Source of the DNA: CAZTCJ01 sp964612085
GTDB taxonomy: Bacteria; Pseudomonadota; Alphaproteobacteria; JAJFIK01
Direction: 5' to 3'
Assembly: GCA_964612085.1 (NCBI GenBank)
Contig: CAZTCJ010000089.1
Location: forward strand, 1 to 15,201
Length of the DNA stretch: 15,201 bases
Below the pieces are notes generated by a model, which saw nothing but the letters and a program-made list of their open reading frames with translations, was not told the origin of the DNA and did no database searches. A program made the position numbers and the translations under genes. Position 1 is the stretch's first letter, and every line of letters begins with the position of its first letter. Shown piece by piece: positions 7,400 to 14,870 of this stretch.

Positions 7400-8139
7400 C
7401 CGGCTTCGTCTTCCGTCCGCTGCCGGTCATGACGATCGCCAGCATCGGCGCCTTCGCCGTGCTCATTTGGCTCGGCCAATGGCAGCTTTCCCGCTACCAG
7501 GAGAAAACCGCGCTGATCGATACACTCGAAACCCAGCGCCTGGCCGATCCCGTGCCGTTCGATGAAGCCCTAGCGGATCTGTCGGGGCCGGAGGATCAGG
7601 CCTTCCGGCCGGTGACCGTGTCGGGCGTGTTCGATCACGGGGCGGAGGCCCATGTCTTCGGCAATGTCAGTTCCGGCGGCGCGGGCTTTTTCATCGTCAC
7701 GCCCTTGATCCGGCAGGAGGGGCCGCCTGTGCTGGTCAATCGGGGTTTTGTGCCCGCGCCCTTGAAGGCGCCGGAAGACAGGGCCGAAGGACAGGTTACG
7801 GGGCCGGTGACGGTGACCGGCTTCGTGCGTCCGCCGGGCGTGCGGAACAGTTTCACGCCCGAGACCGACCGGGCGCGGAACATCTGGTACTGGCGCGATC
7901 TCGACGGCATGGCGGCTGCCGCCGGCCTGCGCGATGCGGCGCCGGTGTTCGTCGATGCGGTGGAGCCGTCCGTGCCCGGCGGCTGGCCGAGGCCCGGTCT
8001 CACCCGGCCCAAGGTCACCAACAAGCATTTGGGCTATGCCGCGACCTGGTTCGGCCTCGCCGCCGGACTGGTGGTGATTTACGGCGGGTTCCATGCGGCC
8101 CAGGGCCGCTTGCGCTTCGGGAAAGGAAGAGCAGCATGA
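7396..8139 (+). CDS. surf1: SURF1 family oxidase assembly protein
   Basis: SURF1 (Shy1) helps insert haem a into subunit I and is thought to bind haem a itself. The 247-residue product has two flanking helices (about 9-27 and 213-231) around a periplasmic domain, the family topology. Motifs are WLGQWQLSRYQEK (25-37), LVNRGFVP (113-120), NIWYWRDL (162-169) and NKHLGYAATWFGLAAGL (209-225). H211 in the last motif matches the conserved His reported to bind haem a in Paracoccus Surf1. Both ends overlap neighbours by four bases (ATGA), linking it to DUF983 upstream and to the M16 peptidase downstream. Confidence 0.95.
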   Translation: MTGFVFRPLPVMTIASIGAFAVLIWLGQWQLSRYQEKTALIDTLETQRLADPVPFDEALADLSGPEDQAFRPVTVSGVFDHGAEAHVFGNVSSGGAGFFIVTPLIRQEGPPVLVNRGFVPAPLKAPEDRAEGQVTGPVTVTGFVRPPGVRNSFTPETDRARNIWYWRDLDGMAAAAGLRDAAPVFVDAVEPSVPGGWPRPGLTRPKVTNKHLGYAATWFGLAAGLVVIYGGFHAAQGRLRFGKGRAA

Positions 8140-9401
8140 CCGTCTCCCTGACGACGCTCGATAACGGCCTGCGCGTCGTGACCGACGCCATGCCCCATCT
8201 GGACAGCCTGGCCGTTGGCGTCTGGGTGGATGCGGGCGCGCGCCACGAACACGAGAGCGAGCACGGGCTTGCCCATATGCTCGAACATATGGCGTTCAAG
8301 GGAACCGCGAGCCGCAGCGCGCGGGATATCGCCGAGGCGGTCGAGGCCGTGGGCGGATCGATCAACGCCTATACGGGCCGCTCGCAAACGGCCTATTACA
8401 TGCGCCTGCTGAAGGACGATCTCGCCCTCGGCCTCGATATTCTGAGCGAGATCCTGCGCACACCCCGGTTCGACGAAGCGGAGCTGGAACGCGAACGGGG
8501 CGTCATTCTGCAGGAAATCGGCCGGGCGCTCGATACGCCGGAAGACAGTGTGTTCGACTATGCTCAAGAAGCGGCCTATCCGGGCCAGACTTTGGGGCGC
8601 ACCATTCTCGGGACGGCGGACAGCGTCTCGCGTCTCGACGAGTCGGCGCTGCGCGGCTACATGGCCCGGCATTATCATCCCAACCACATGGTGGTGGGGG
8701 CGGGCGGCGCCGTCGATCACGACGCGCTGGTGGCTCTCGCCGGAAAGGCCTTCGGCGATCTTCCTCCGTCGCCGGAGCGGGCGCCGGTCGCGCCTGCGCA
8801 TTTCGAGGGCGGGCCGCGTCTGATCGACAAGCCCCATGAACAGCTTCATATGGTGCTGACATTCGAAGGGGTCAGTATTCCCGATCCGGACTATTACACC
8901 TCCTGGGCCTATGCGGAAATTCTGGGCGGCGGCATGTCTTCCCGCCTGTTCCAGCAGGTGCGCGAGGCCGAAGGGCTGGCATATTCGGTCTATGCCTTTA
9001 CCCGCTCTTATGCCGACACGGGCAAGCTCGTTCTTTATGCGGGCACGGGCGCAGGCCAGGGCGGCGCCGTTCTCGATATCGCGCTCGGCGAAATGGCGGC
9101 GCTGACCCGGTCGGTGGGCGAGGACGAACTGGCGCGGGCCAAGGCCCAGATCCGGGCGGGCGTGCTGATGGGGCGGGAATCGCCCATGGCGCGGGCCGAG
9201 ACCGCCGTGATCGACCTGCTGACGGAAAACCGCCTGATCGACGTGTCGGAGATTATCGGGCGGGTGGACGCCATCGGCGTCGATGATGTCAAACGGTTCG
9301 CGGCGCGCCTGCTGGACGGGGCCGCGCCTGTTCTGGCGGCCGTCGGACCGCTGGCGGACTTTCCCGAGTATGATAGCGTGTTTCGCCGTTTGGGCCGCTA
9401 G
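8136..9401 (+). CDS. M16 family zinc peptidase (MPP-like)
   Basis: This is a single-domain-pair M16B peptidase of 421 residues, related to the mitochondrial processing peptidase beta subunit. The inverted zinc motif HMLEH is complete (H47, E50 catalytic, H51), and the distal ligand E127 (VILQEIGRALDTPED) lies 76 residues after H51, as the family expects. The C-terminal half carries the GGGMSSRLFQQVREAEGLAYSV patch (about 266-287). There is no signal peptide, so it is probably cytoplasmic. In many alphaproteobacteria this gene follows threonine synthase (thrC); here it starts inside the SURF1 stop (ATGA), so it is probably the last gene of the oxidase transcript. Substrates are unknown. It should be active, unlike MPP-alpha-type members that lack the zinc motif. 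Confidence 0.93.
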   Translation: MTVSLTTLDNGLRVVTDAMPHLDSLAVGVWVDAGARHEHESEHGLAHMLEHMAFKGTASRSARDIAEAVEAVGGSINAYTGRSQTAYYMRLLKDDLALGLDILSEILRTPRFDEAELERERGVILQEIGRALDTPEDSVFDYAQEAAYPGQTLGRTILGTADSVSRLDESALRGYMARHYHPNHMVVGAGGAVDHDALVALAGKAFGDLPPSPERAPVAPAHFEGGPRLIDKPHEQLHMVLTFEGVSIPDPDYYTSWAYAEILGGGMSSRLFQQVREAEGLAYSVYAFTRSYADTGKLVLYAGTGAGQGGAVLDIALGEMAALTRSVGEDELARAKAQIRAGVLMGRESPMARAETAVIDLLTENRLIDVSEIIGRVDAIGVDDVKRFAARLLDGAAPVLAAVGPLADFPEYDSVFRRLGR

Positions 9402-9464
9402 CGCCGCGAAGGTGCCCGCGCTTTCCGCCCCAAGGTCTTGTGGGCGTTGAGAAATACGGATATG

Positions 9465-9495
9465 GGCCGGACAGGGACCTGTGTCCCGTCCGGTC
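9465..9495. terminator. strong bulged hairpin after the oxidase/M16 run
   Basis: CCGGAC (9467-9472), a bulged A, and GGGAC (9474-9478) pair with GTCCC and GTCCGG (9483-9493) around the loop CTGT; G9465-C9495 and a G-U pair extend the stem to about 13 pairs. It lies 64 bases after the M16 stop and about 40 bases before the GNAT start. There is no T-tract on either strand, so it is not a classical intrinsic terminator. It may mark the 3' end of the oxidase mRNA or act as a processing or stability element. Confidence 0.5.
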
Positions 9496-9533
9496 GGAAA
9501 AACATAGCTTTCGGTTGTATGGTTCTCGGTTGA

Positions 9534-10151
9534 ATGTCGATGTTGCGCAGTCTTTCGGGGTATGAGCGGGCGGCCTTCATGGAGGGCCGGAGTGTCTATC
9601 TGCGCTATCCGGAGCTGCATGATTTCGAGGTCTGGGCCGATTTGCGCAAGCGCAGCCGGGCCTTTCTGGAGCGCTGGGAGCCCACCTGGCCCGCCGACGA
9701 CCTGACCCGCAGCGCCTTCCGCCGCCGGGTCCGGCGGTATCAGCGGGAAGTGCGGGACGATTGCGCGTACCCCTATTTTGTCTTCCGCAAAAAAGACGAC
9801 ATGCTGCTTGGCGGGTGTACCTTGTCTCATATACGCCGTGGTGTGGCGCAAGCCTGTGCCCTGGGTTACTGGATCGGCGAGCCTTACGCGGGCCAGGGCT
9901 ATATGAGCGATGCGGTGCGCGCGCTTTCGGCGACGGCCTTCGAGGAACTGGGCCTGCACCGCATCGAAGCGGCGACCGTGCCCAGTAACGAGGCGTCGCA
10001 AAGGGTGTTGCGCCGGTGCGGCTTTCAACAGGAAGGTGTCGCGCGGCGCTATTTAAAGATAAACGGTATCTGGCAGGATCATGTGCTGTTCGCCCTGCTG
10101 GATGACGATCCGCGTCCGCAACCGGTTGGGCGTGACGGGCCGCAAAATTGA
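9534..10151 (+). CDS. GNAT N-acetyltransferase, RimJ/RimL type
   Basis: This 205-residue protein is a GNAT-fold acetyltransferase like those that acetylate ribosomal protein N-termini or small amines. The acetyl-CoA-binding motif is GYWIGEPYAGQGYMSDAVRA (111-130), with AGQGYM as the pyrophosphate loop. SNEASQRVLRRCGF (151-164) is the usual C-terminal signature of the RimJ/RimL class. An extended N-terminus (1-20) precedes the core. No strong ribosome site is seen at 9534; ATGs at 9540 and 9579 are possible alternatives. In several alphaproteobacteria a GNAT of this type follows the M16 peptidase, so its position is expected. Its substrate cannot be told from the sequence. Confidence 0.9.
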   Translation: MSMLRSLSGYERAAFMEGRSVYLRYPELHDFEVWADLRKRSRAFLERWEPTWPADDLTRSAFRRRVRRYQREVRDDCAYPYFVFRKKDDMLLGGCTLSHIRRGVAQACALGYWIGEPYAGQGYMSDAVRALSATAFEELGLHRIEAATVPSNEASQRVLRRCGFQQEGVARRYLKINGIWQDHVLFALLDDDPRPQPVGRDGPQN

Positions 10152-10231
10152 GGCGGCTCAAGGCGCTAGCGGCGGATCGGCGGTAGCGTGACGGCCGGAT
10201 CCGGGATGGCGGCACACACGATCATGTGGGG

Positions 10232-10249
10232 TCGATCCGATGGGATCGA
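10232..10249. repeat. short hairpin upstream of the GGDEF-EAL gene
   Basis: TCGATCC (10232-10238) and GGATCGA (10243-10249) form a perfect 7-bp stem with the loop GATG, and a G-U pair extends it. It sits 30 bases before the preferred start of the GGDEF-EAL gene, in the 128-base gap after GNAT. It could control translation of that gene or be an operator half-pair. No T-tract follows. Confidence 0.35.
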
Positions 10250-10279
10250 TGGGGGGCTCACGCAGCAGGTGCGTTGAGG

Positions 10280-13200
10280 ATGTTTGATAGAACAAGAAGA
10301 GTGAACGCTGCGCGCCAATGGGCGGTCTCCGGCCTGACCGTGGCCGTGATCTGCGCCATCGGCCTGTGGCTGACCGGGTTTGGCCATGCGCAAGACGCAC
10401 AGTCCCCGGACCTGATCGGCGCGCCCGGCCAGATCACCGTCGAACCGCGCGCCGAGACGGTCGATATCCGTCCGGCAGTGCGCGAGCTTGTGGTGCGGCC
10501 CCGGCTCGACCGGTTTTCGGACATGGCCGCCGCCGAGGGCGAAGAAGAGGCCGCGCAAACGGACTACCCGTCGGCGGACGCGCCTGTCGATCTGGGCGCC
10601 GGGCGCTGGCTGGTGGTGGCGTTGGCCAATCCGAGCAGCGTGCCACAAAACCGGCTTTTGATTCTGCAAAGCCCGACCCTGGCGGGCAGCGGCCTGCTCG
10701 GCACCGGGCGTCAGGGTTTGCGTGTCTCGACCGCCGTGCGCTGGACCGACGGATCGCCCGCCCAGCCCCTGGTCTGGGCCAATGGCCGTCCCGGTGTCCG
10801 GTCTTATGAGGTCACTCTGCCCCCGGGGCGCACCACCAAAATCGCTCTTTTGGCTGAAGAAGCGGGCGCACCTTATGCCCTGTCCTTGTGGGATCCGCGC
10901 GCCTTTCAGCGTCTGGAGCGGCTGACCGCCTCGGGCAAGGGCGTGCTTTTGGGCGTGCTGATCGTTTTGACGGCGCTGATTGCCGGGCGCTGGGTGCTCG
11001 ACGGTCACCGGGAAGATCTGTACGGCACGCTTTTTGTCATCGCCGCCATGCTGTTTCTGGCGACGGCGGTGGGCAGTCACTTTGTCATCGCCGATCCCAC
11101 ATCCGCTTTCGCCGGCGGGCTGCACGGTGCGGCGCTGGCGCTGTTCGCAGCTTCGGGCCTCTTCTTTCTGCACCACAAGCTGCCCCTGGAGCGGATTCAT
11201 CCGGCCCTGCCTTTGGCGGCGACGGGCATCGCCGCGCTGGGCGTGCTGCTCGCGATTGCCGCAGCACCCGGTTTCGGCGTTCAGTCTCTGGCCGGTCCTT
11301 ATGCGATGATCTGTGCCCTGATGGCCGCCGCAGCAACGGTTCTGCTCTCCCAGAAAGGGGAGTTCAAGGCGCCTGCCTTGCTGCCGGGGACGATCTTTCT
11401 GGCCTTGTGCGGCATCGCGGCGGCGGTGCTGACCTTTGTGACGCCCGGGCCTTATGCCGGCCTGCAGGCGCTGTTGCTCACAAGCGCCGTGGCGGCGGGC
11501 ACCGGCCTGTGCGCCGTGGCCTCCGCCCTGACGCGGCCCGACATGGCCGCCGTCCTGAACGATCCCGAGGCGCTGCCGGAGACCGACCGGGTGGATGTCA
11601 GAGGATACGAGCGCTTCAAACGGGACGATCCGGAACCGGCGGAACCCTCGCCCATGGCGGTGGCGCTCAAGACAGCGGCGGAAGACGAAGAACAACGTTT
11701 CGCCCTGGCCGTCGAGGCGGCGCGGGAAGGGGTCTTCGATCTCGATATTCTGACCGAGCATCTTTATGTCTCGCCGGTGGTGGAAGCGACCTTGGGGCTT
11801 CCCGTCGGTGCGCTTGTCGGCGCCCATGCCCAGTGGATCGCGCGCCTGCACCGGGAAGACGTCAAGCTTTATCAGTCCACGATCGATGCCAATGTGGCGC
11901 GCAACAGCGCCTTTTTCGATCTGGAGTTCCGCGCCTTCCACGAGGACGGCAGCGAGCGCTGGTTCGCCTTGCGCGCTTCCGCCATGCCGAGCGAATTGGG
12001 CCGGGCCCAGCGCATTATCGGCGTGATCAGCGATATCTCCGCGCGCAAGGCCGTGGAAAACCGTCTGGCCCATGATGCGGTCCATGACGGGCTCACGGGT
12101 CTGGCCACCCGCACGCTGCTGCTCGACCGCATGAGCCGGGTGATGGACGGCAAGCGCAATCCGGACGATCCGGGCCCGGCGCTGATCGTCATCGATCTCG
12201 ACCGCTTCAAGCTCATCAACGAAGGGCTCGGTCAGAGCGAGGGCGATGCCATGCTGATCGCCGTCTCCCGCCGCCTGGAAAGCATGATCGGCATGGACGA
12301 CACGGTGGCGCGGATCGGCGGCGACGAGTTCGCCATGTTCCTGCGCCACGGCATCGGCGAAGAGGGCGGCGAGAATGCCGGGCGGATCGTGGCCGATGTC
12401 ATCGGCGAGTCCCTGTTGCTCGACCAGCAGGAAGTCTTTCCTTCGGCCAGCATCGGCGTCGTTCAGGACACGGACGGCGCCTATAGCGCCGCGGATCTTC
12501 TGCGGGACGGCGAGATCGCGCTTTACCGTGCCAAGGCGCAAGGACAGGCGCAAGTGGTGGTGTTCGAGCCCGGCGAGCCGCAAAGCAAAAGCGACCGGCT
12601 CGCTTATGAGACCGATCTCAAGCGCGCCATCGAACGGGGCGAGTTCACCCTTCTGTATCAGCCCGTCATGTCCTTGAAGGACGGCCGTCTGTCCGGCTTC
12701 GAAGCGCTTTTGCGCTGGTCCCATCCGGAAAAAGGCACGCTGACCCCGGACCATTTCCTGTCCCTTGCGGAGGAAACCGGGCTGATCATGGATATCGGGC
12801 GCATGGTGCTGGAGCGGGCCGTCGACCGGCTGCAGGCGTGGCAGGCCCGCTGGACCATGGACACGCCCTTGTTCGTCAGCGTCAATGTCTCCAGCCGCCA
12901 GCTCCTGCAGCCGGATTTCGCCGAACATGTGCGCTCGGTGCTGAAGCCCGCCGGCCTGCCGGAAAAGAGCCTGCATCTGGAACTGACCGAGACCATGATC
13001 ATGAGCAATCCGGAAGCGGCGGCCCAGACCCTGCGTATGCTGCTCGAGGATCATGTGGGCCTGTGGCTCGACGATTTCGGCACGGGCTTTTCCTCCCTCA
13101 GCCATCTGCAGAAGTTCCCGTTCGATGCGCTCAAGATCGACCGGTCGTTCATTGCGGGCATGCGCGCCGGGGACGAGGGGGCGAAGATCATCAAGGCGAT

Positions 13201-13513
13201 CATCGGTCTTGCCCATGATCTCAACATGGAAGTGGTGGCGGAAGGTCCGGAGACGGAGGACGATGTCCGCCGTCTGCGGGCGCTGGGCTGCGAATATGCC
13301 CAAGGCTTCGTGTTCGGCGGCGCGCTGCGCGAGGATGCGGCCGAAACCCTGATCGCCCATGCGGTCGGTCCGGCCCCTGCGTCCCAGCAGAACGGCGGCG
13401 ATCATAAGGCGAACGGTCCGGCGCCGAACGGTTCTGTCTCGTCCGTACCGCCTCAGCCGCCGCGCGCAGCCTCAAGCGGCGGCACGACCGCGCCGACCCA
13501 GTCCATGGGATAA
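10280..13513 (+). CDS. membrane GGDEF-EAL c-di-GMP protein with PAS domain
   Basis: This 1077-residue sensor could both make and break c-di-GMP. An N-terminal helix or signal peptide (about 14-37) is followed by a periplasmic domain (about 100-215) that resembles the 7TMR-DISM extracellular type. About seven helices follow (221-415), then a PAS/PAC domain (470-590), GGDEF and EAL domains, and a disordered Pro/Ser/Gly tail (1031-1077). The GGDEF motif is intact (680-684). The inhibitory RxxD site appears absent: the matching positions read GMDD. The EAL catalytic set looks complete: E808 in FEALLRW, N869, ELTE (901-904), DDFG (931-934), K952, E988 and Q1008. The start is uncertain: the frame opens at a GTG at 10226, a TTG at 10274 is possible, and GAGG directly abuts the ATG at 10280. 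The gene follows GNAT and converges on YqgE. Confidence 0.93.
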   Translation: MFDRTRRVNAARQWAVSGLTVAVICAIGLWLTGFGHAQDAQSPDLIGAPGQITVEPRAETVDIRPAVRELVVRPRLDRFSDMAAAEGEEEAAQTDYPSADAPVDLGAGRWLVVALANPSSVPQNRLLILQSPTLAGSGLLGTGRQGLRVSTAVRWTDGSPAQPLVWANGRPGVRSYEVTLPPGRTTKIALLAEEAGAPYALSLWDPRAFQRLERLTASGKGVLLGVLIVLTALIAGRWVLDGHREDLYGTLFVIAAMLFLATAVGSHFVIADPTSAFAGGLHGAALALFAASGLFFLHHKLPLERIHPALPLAATGIAALGVLLAIAAAPGFGVQSLAGPYAMICALMAAAATVLLSQKGEFKAPALLPGTIFLALCGIAAAVLTFVTPGPYAGLQALLLTSAVAAGTGLCAVASALTRPDMAAVLNDPEALPETDRVDVRGYERFKRDDPEPAEPSPMAVALKTAAEDEEQRFALAVEAAREGVFDLDILTEHLYVSPVVEATLGLPVGALVGAHAQWIARLHREDVKLYQSTIDANVARNSAFFDLEFRAFHEDGSERWFALRASAMPSELGRAQRIIGVISDISARKAVENRLAHDAVHDGLTGLATRTLLLDRMSRVMDGKRNPDDPGPALIVIDLDRFKLINEGLGQSEGDAMLIAVSRRLESMIGMDDTVARIGGDEFAMFLRHGIGEEGGENAGRIVADVIGESLLLDQQEVFPSASIGVVQDTDGAYSAADLLRDGEIALYRAKAQGQAQVVVFEPGEPQSKSDRLAYETDLKRAIERGEFTLLYQPVMSLKDGRLSGFEALLRWSHPEKGTLTPDHFLSLAEETGLIMDIGRMVLERAVDRLQAWQARWTMDTPLFVSVNVSSRQLLQPDFAEHVRSVLKPAGLPEKSLHLELTETMIMSNPEAAAQTLRMLLEDHVGLWLDDFGTGFSSLSHLQKFPFDALKIDRSFIAGMRAGDEGAKIIKAIIGLAHDLNMEVVAEGPETEDDVRRLRALGCEYAQGFVFGGALREDAAETLIAHAVGPAPASQQNGGDHKANGPAPNGSVSSVPPQPPRAASSGGTTAPTQSMG
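13456..13483. repeat. GC hairpin in the 3' end of the GGDEF-EAL gene
   Basis: GCCGCCGC and GCGGCGGC form a perfect 8-bp stem with a 12-base loop, inside the codons of the disordered C-terminal tail and 28 bases before the stop. It lies close to the convergent yqgE end and might slow or end transcription, but high GC alone can produce such stems. Confidence 0.25.
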
Positions 13514-13543
13514 GAGCGAAAGCCCGTATGCGGACCGTGCCGT

Positions 13544-14119
13544 TCAGGCGTGGCCTTGGGTGGTGGATAGCGCGCTGGGGCTGATGCCGATCCGGTCCAT
13601 GGCGTGGTTCCATTTCAGATCGAGATCGGGCGCGAAGATCAGGTCCGGTTCGGCGGGACAATTGAGCCAGCCATTAGATTTGATTTCCATCTCCAATTGG
13701 CCCGGTCCCCAGCCCGCATAGCCGAGCGCCAGGATCGAGTTCTGCGGCCCCGATCCGGCGGCGATGGCGCGCAGAATATCCACGGTCGCCGTCAGGCCGA
13801 TGGCATCGGAGACCTGCACGGTCGAGCTTTCGACGAAATAATCGGCAGAGTGCAGAACAAATCCGCGGCTGGTATCGACCGGCCCGCCCACATGAACGCG
13901 AATCATTTCCGATTCGGGCCCGGCACCGTCCACCTTCAACTGTTCGAGCAGTTCCGGGAACGTAATGTGATCGGCGGGTTTGTTGATCACGAGACCCATG
14001 GAGCCTTCTTCGGAATGGGCGCAAATGTAAATCACGCTGCGCTCGAAACGCGCATCGCCCATGGCCGGCATCGGCATGGCGACCAGAAGAGTACCGATCA
14101 GCGAGTCTTGTGTGCTCAT
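13544..14119 (-). CDS. yqgE: YqgE/AlgH family protein (UPF0301)
   Basis: This 191-residue protein belongs to the YqgE/AlgH family, implicated in alginate regulation in Pseudomonas but without a settled biochemical role. The family landmarks are the PMPAMGDARFERSVIYIC stretch (16-33), MGLVINKP (41-48), GGPVDTSRGFVLHS (78-91) and GYAGWGPGQLEMEIKSNGW (133-151). The length is typical, and no signal peptide or membrane helix is seen, so it is probably cytoplasmic. A GGAG ribosome site precedes the ATG at 14119. Its 3' end lies 30 bases from the convergent GGDEF-EAL stop, and it diverges from the peroxiredoxin across 260 bases. Confidence 0.95.
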   Translation of the reverse strand: MSTQDSLIGTLLVAMPMPAMGDARFERSVIYICAHSEEGSMGLVINKPADHITFPELLEQLKVDGAGPESEMIRVHVGGPVDTSRGFVLHSADYFVESSTVQVSDAIGLTATVDILRAIAAGSGPQNSILALGYAGWGPGQLEMEIKSNGWLNCPAEPDLIFAPDLDLKWNHAMDRIGISPSALSTTQGHA

Positions 14120-14379
14120 ATTCCCGCTCCGTAGAGTGCGCGCTCATGCGCCATCTTGCATAGTGTAGCCGACAAAATGGCCCGCTCAAGGCATCAGGCC
14201 TCAAGCCGGCAAAACGCCAGCCTGCTCTTTATAAGACATTGGCGTTAATGGAAAAATGACGCCCCGTTCGGTCTTAGCGGGCGCCCGGGATATCCAGCCG
14301 GTGTTGCCGGAGGCCGAAACTTGGTAAACAGCATCCGTCCGTTTTTTCCGTCTCTTAACCCGAGGAAAGACACAAGGCT
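14120..14379. other. divergent yqgE/peroxiredoxin intergenic region
   Basis: This 260-bp gap lies between two divergent genes and should carry promoters for both. A dyad (14241-14263) is listed separately. Weak promoter-like strings occur (TTGCCG then TAAACA with 15-base spacing; TATAAG near 14230), but none is convincing. Before the peroxiredoxin ATG, GAGGAA ends about 12 bases upstream and AAGG about 2 bases upstream. I see no credible small gene. Confidence 0.5.
14241..14263. promoter_or_regulatory. inverted repeat upstream of the peroxiredoxin gene
   Basis: GGCGTTA and TGACGCC flank a nine-base A-rich spacer (14248-14256): six matching pairs plus one G-U. It lies about 115 bases before the peroxiredoxin start. 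The layout fits a site for a dimeric regulator, for example one responding to peroxide, but it matches no consensus I can name. Confidence 0.3.
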
Positions 14380-14865
14380 ATGACCATCCAGATTGGCGAT
14401 ACTCTTCCCAATGCTACCCTGACCCTGGCGACCGCTTCAGGGCCCAAGCCGGTCGAGAGCGACGAGCTGTTCGGCCCCGGCAAGACCATTGTGCTGTTTG
14501 CCGTGCCGGGCGCGTTCACGCCGACCTGCAGTAACGATCACCTGCCCGGTTTCGTTCAGCGGGCGGATGAGATCAAGTCGAAGGGCGTGGATTCGATCGT
14601 TTGCCTGTCCGTCAACGATCCGTTCGTGATGGCGGCCTGGGGCGAAGCCAAGGGCGTCGGCGAAAAGGTCGTGATGATTGCCGACGGCAATGCCGATTTC
14701 ACCAAACAGCTCGGTCTTGAGCTTGATGCCTCCGGCTTCGGCATGGGTACCCGCGCTCAGCGCTTTTCCATGATCGTCAAGGACGGCAAGGTCTCGGCGC
14801 TCAATGTGGATCCGGGCGGCAGCTTGGCGTCCTCCACCGCCGACAAGATCCTGGAACAGCTTTAA
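14380..14865 (+). CDS. Prx5-type peroxiredoxin
   Basis: This 161-residue protein is a thiol peroxidase of the Prx5/AhpC-TSA group, which reduces H2O2 and organic peroxides. The peroxidatic cysteine is C50 in VPGAFTPTCSNDHLPGF (42-58), with the conserved PxxxTxxC frame (P43, T47, C50). Catalytic arginine R125 or R128 lies in GTRAQRF. C75 (VCLSVND) matches the non-catalytic second Cys of human PRDX5 (C72). No Cys matches the resolving C151, so it may use glutathione or glutaredoxin. It has no signal peptide. It converges on rnhA with 5 bases between the stops, an arrangement I recall from other alphaproteobacteria, where rnhA often follows thrB. Confidence 0.95.
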   Translation: MTIQIGDTLPNATLTLATASGPKPVESDELFGPGKTIVLFAVPGAFTPTCSNDHLPGFVQRADEIKSKGVDSIVCLSVNDPFVMAAWGEAKGVGEKVVMIADGNADFTKQLGLELDASGFGMGTRAQRFSMIVKDGKVSALNVDPGGSLASSTADKILEQL

Positions 14866-14870
14866 AGCGT

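Noticed and set aside
8079..10028. 649-codon open frame antisense to the M16 peptidase and GNAT genes
   Set aside because: It spans two well-supported plus-strand genes and has shadow-like composition without a motif or ribosome site.
10166..13405. 1079-codon open frame antisense to the GGDEF-EAL gene
   Set aside because: It lies almost entirely opposite a gene with intact domains. Its translation is rich in His, Arg, Gln and Gly with no recognisable domain, the usual result of high-GC codon bias on the opposite strand.
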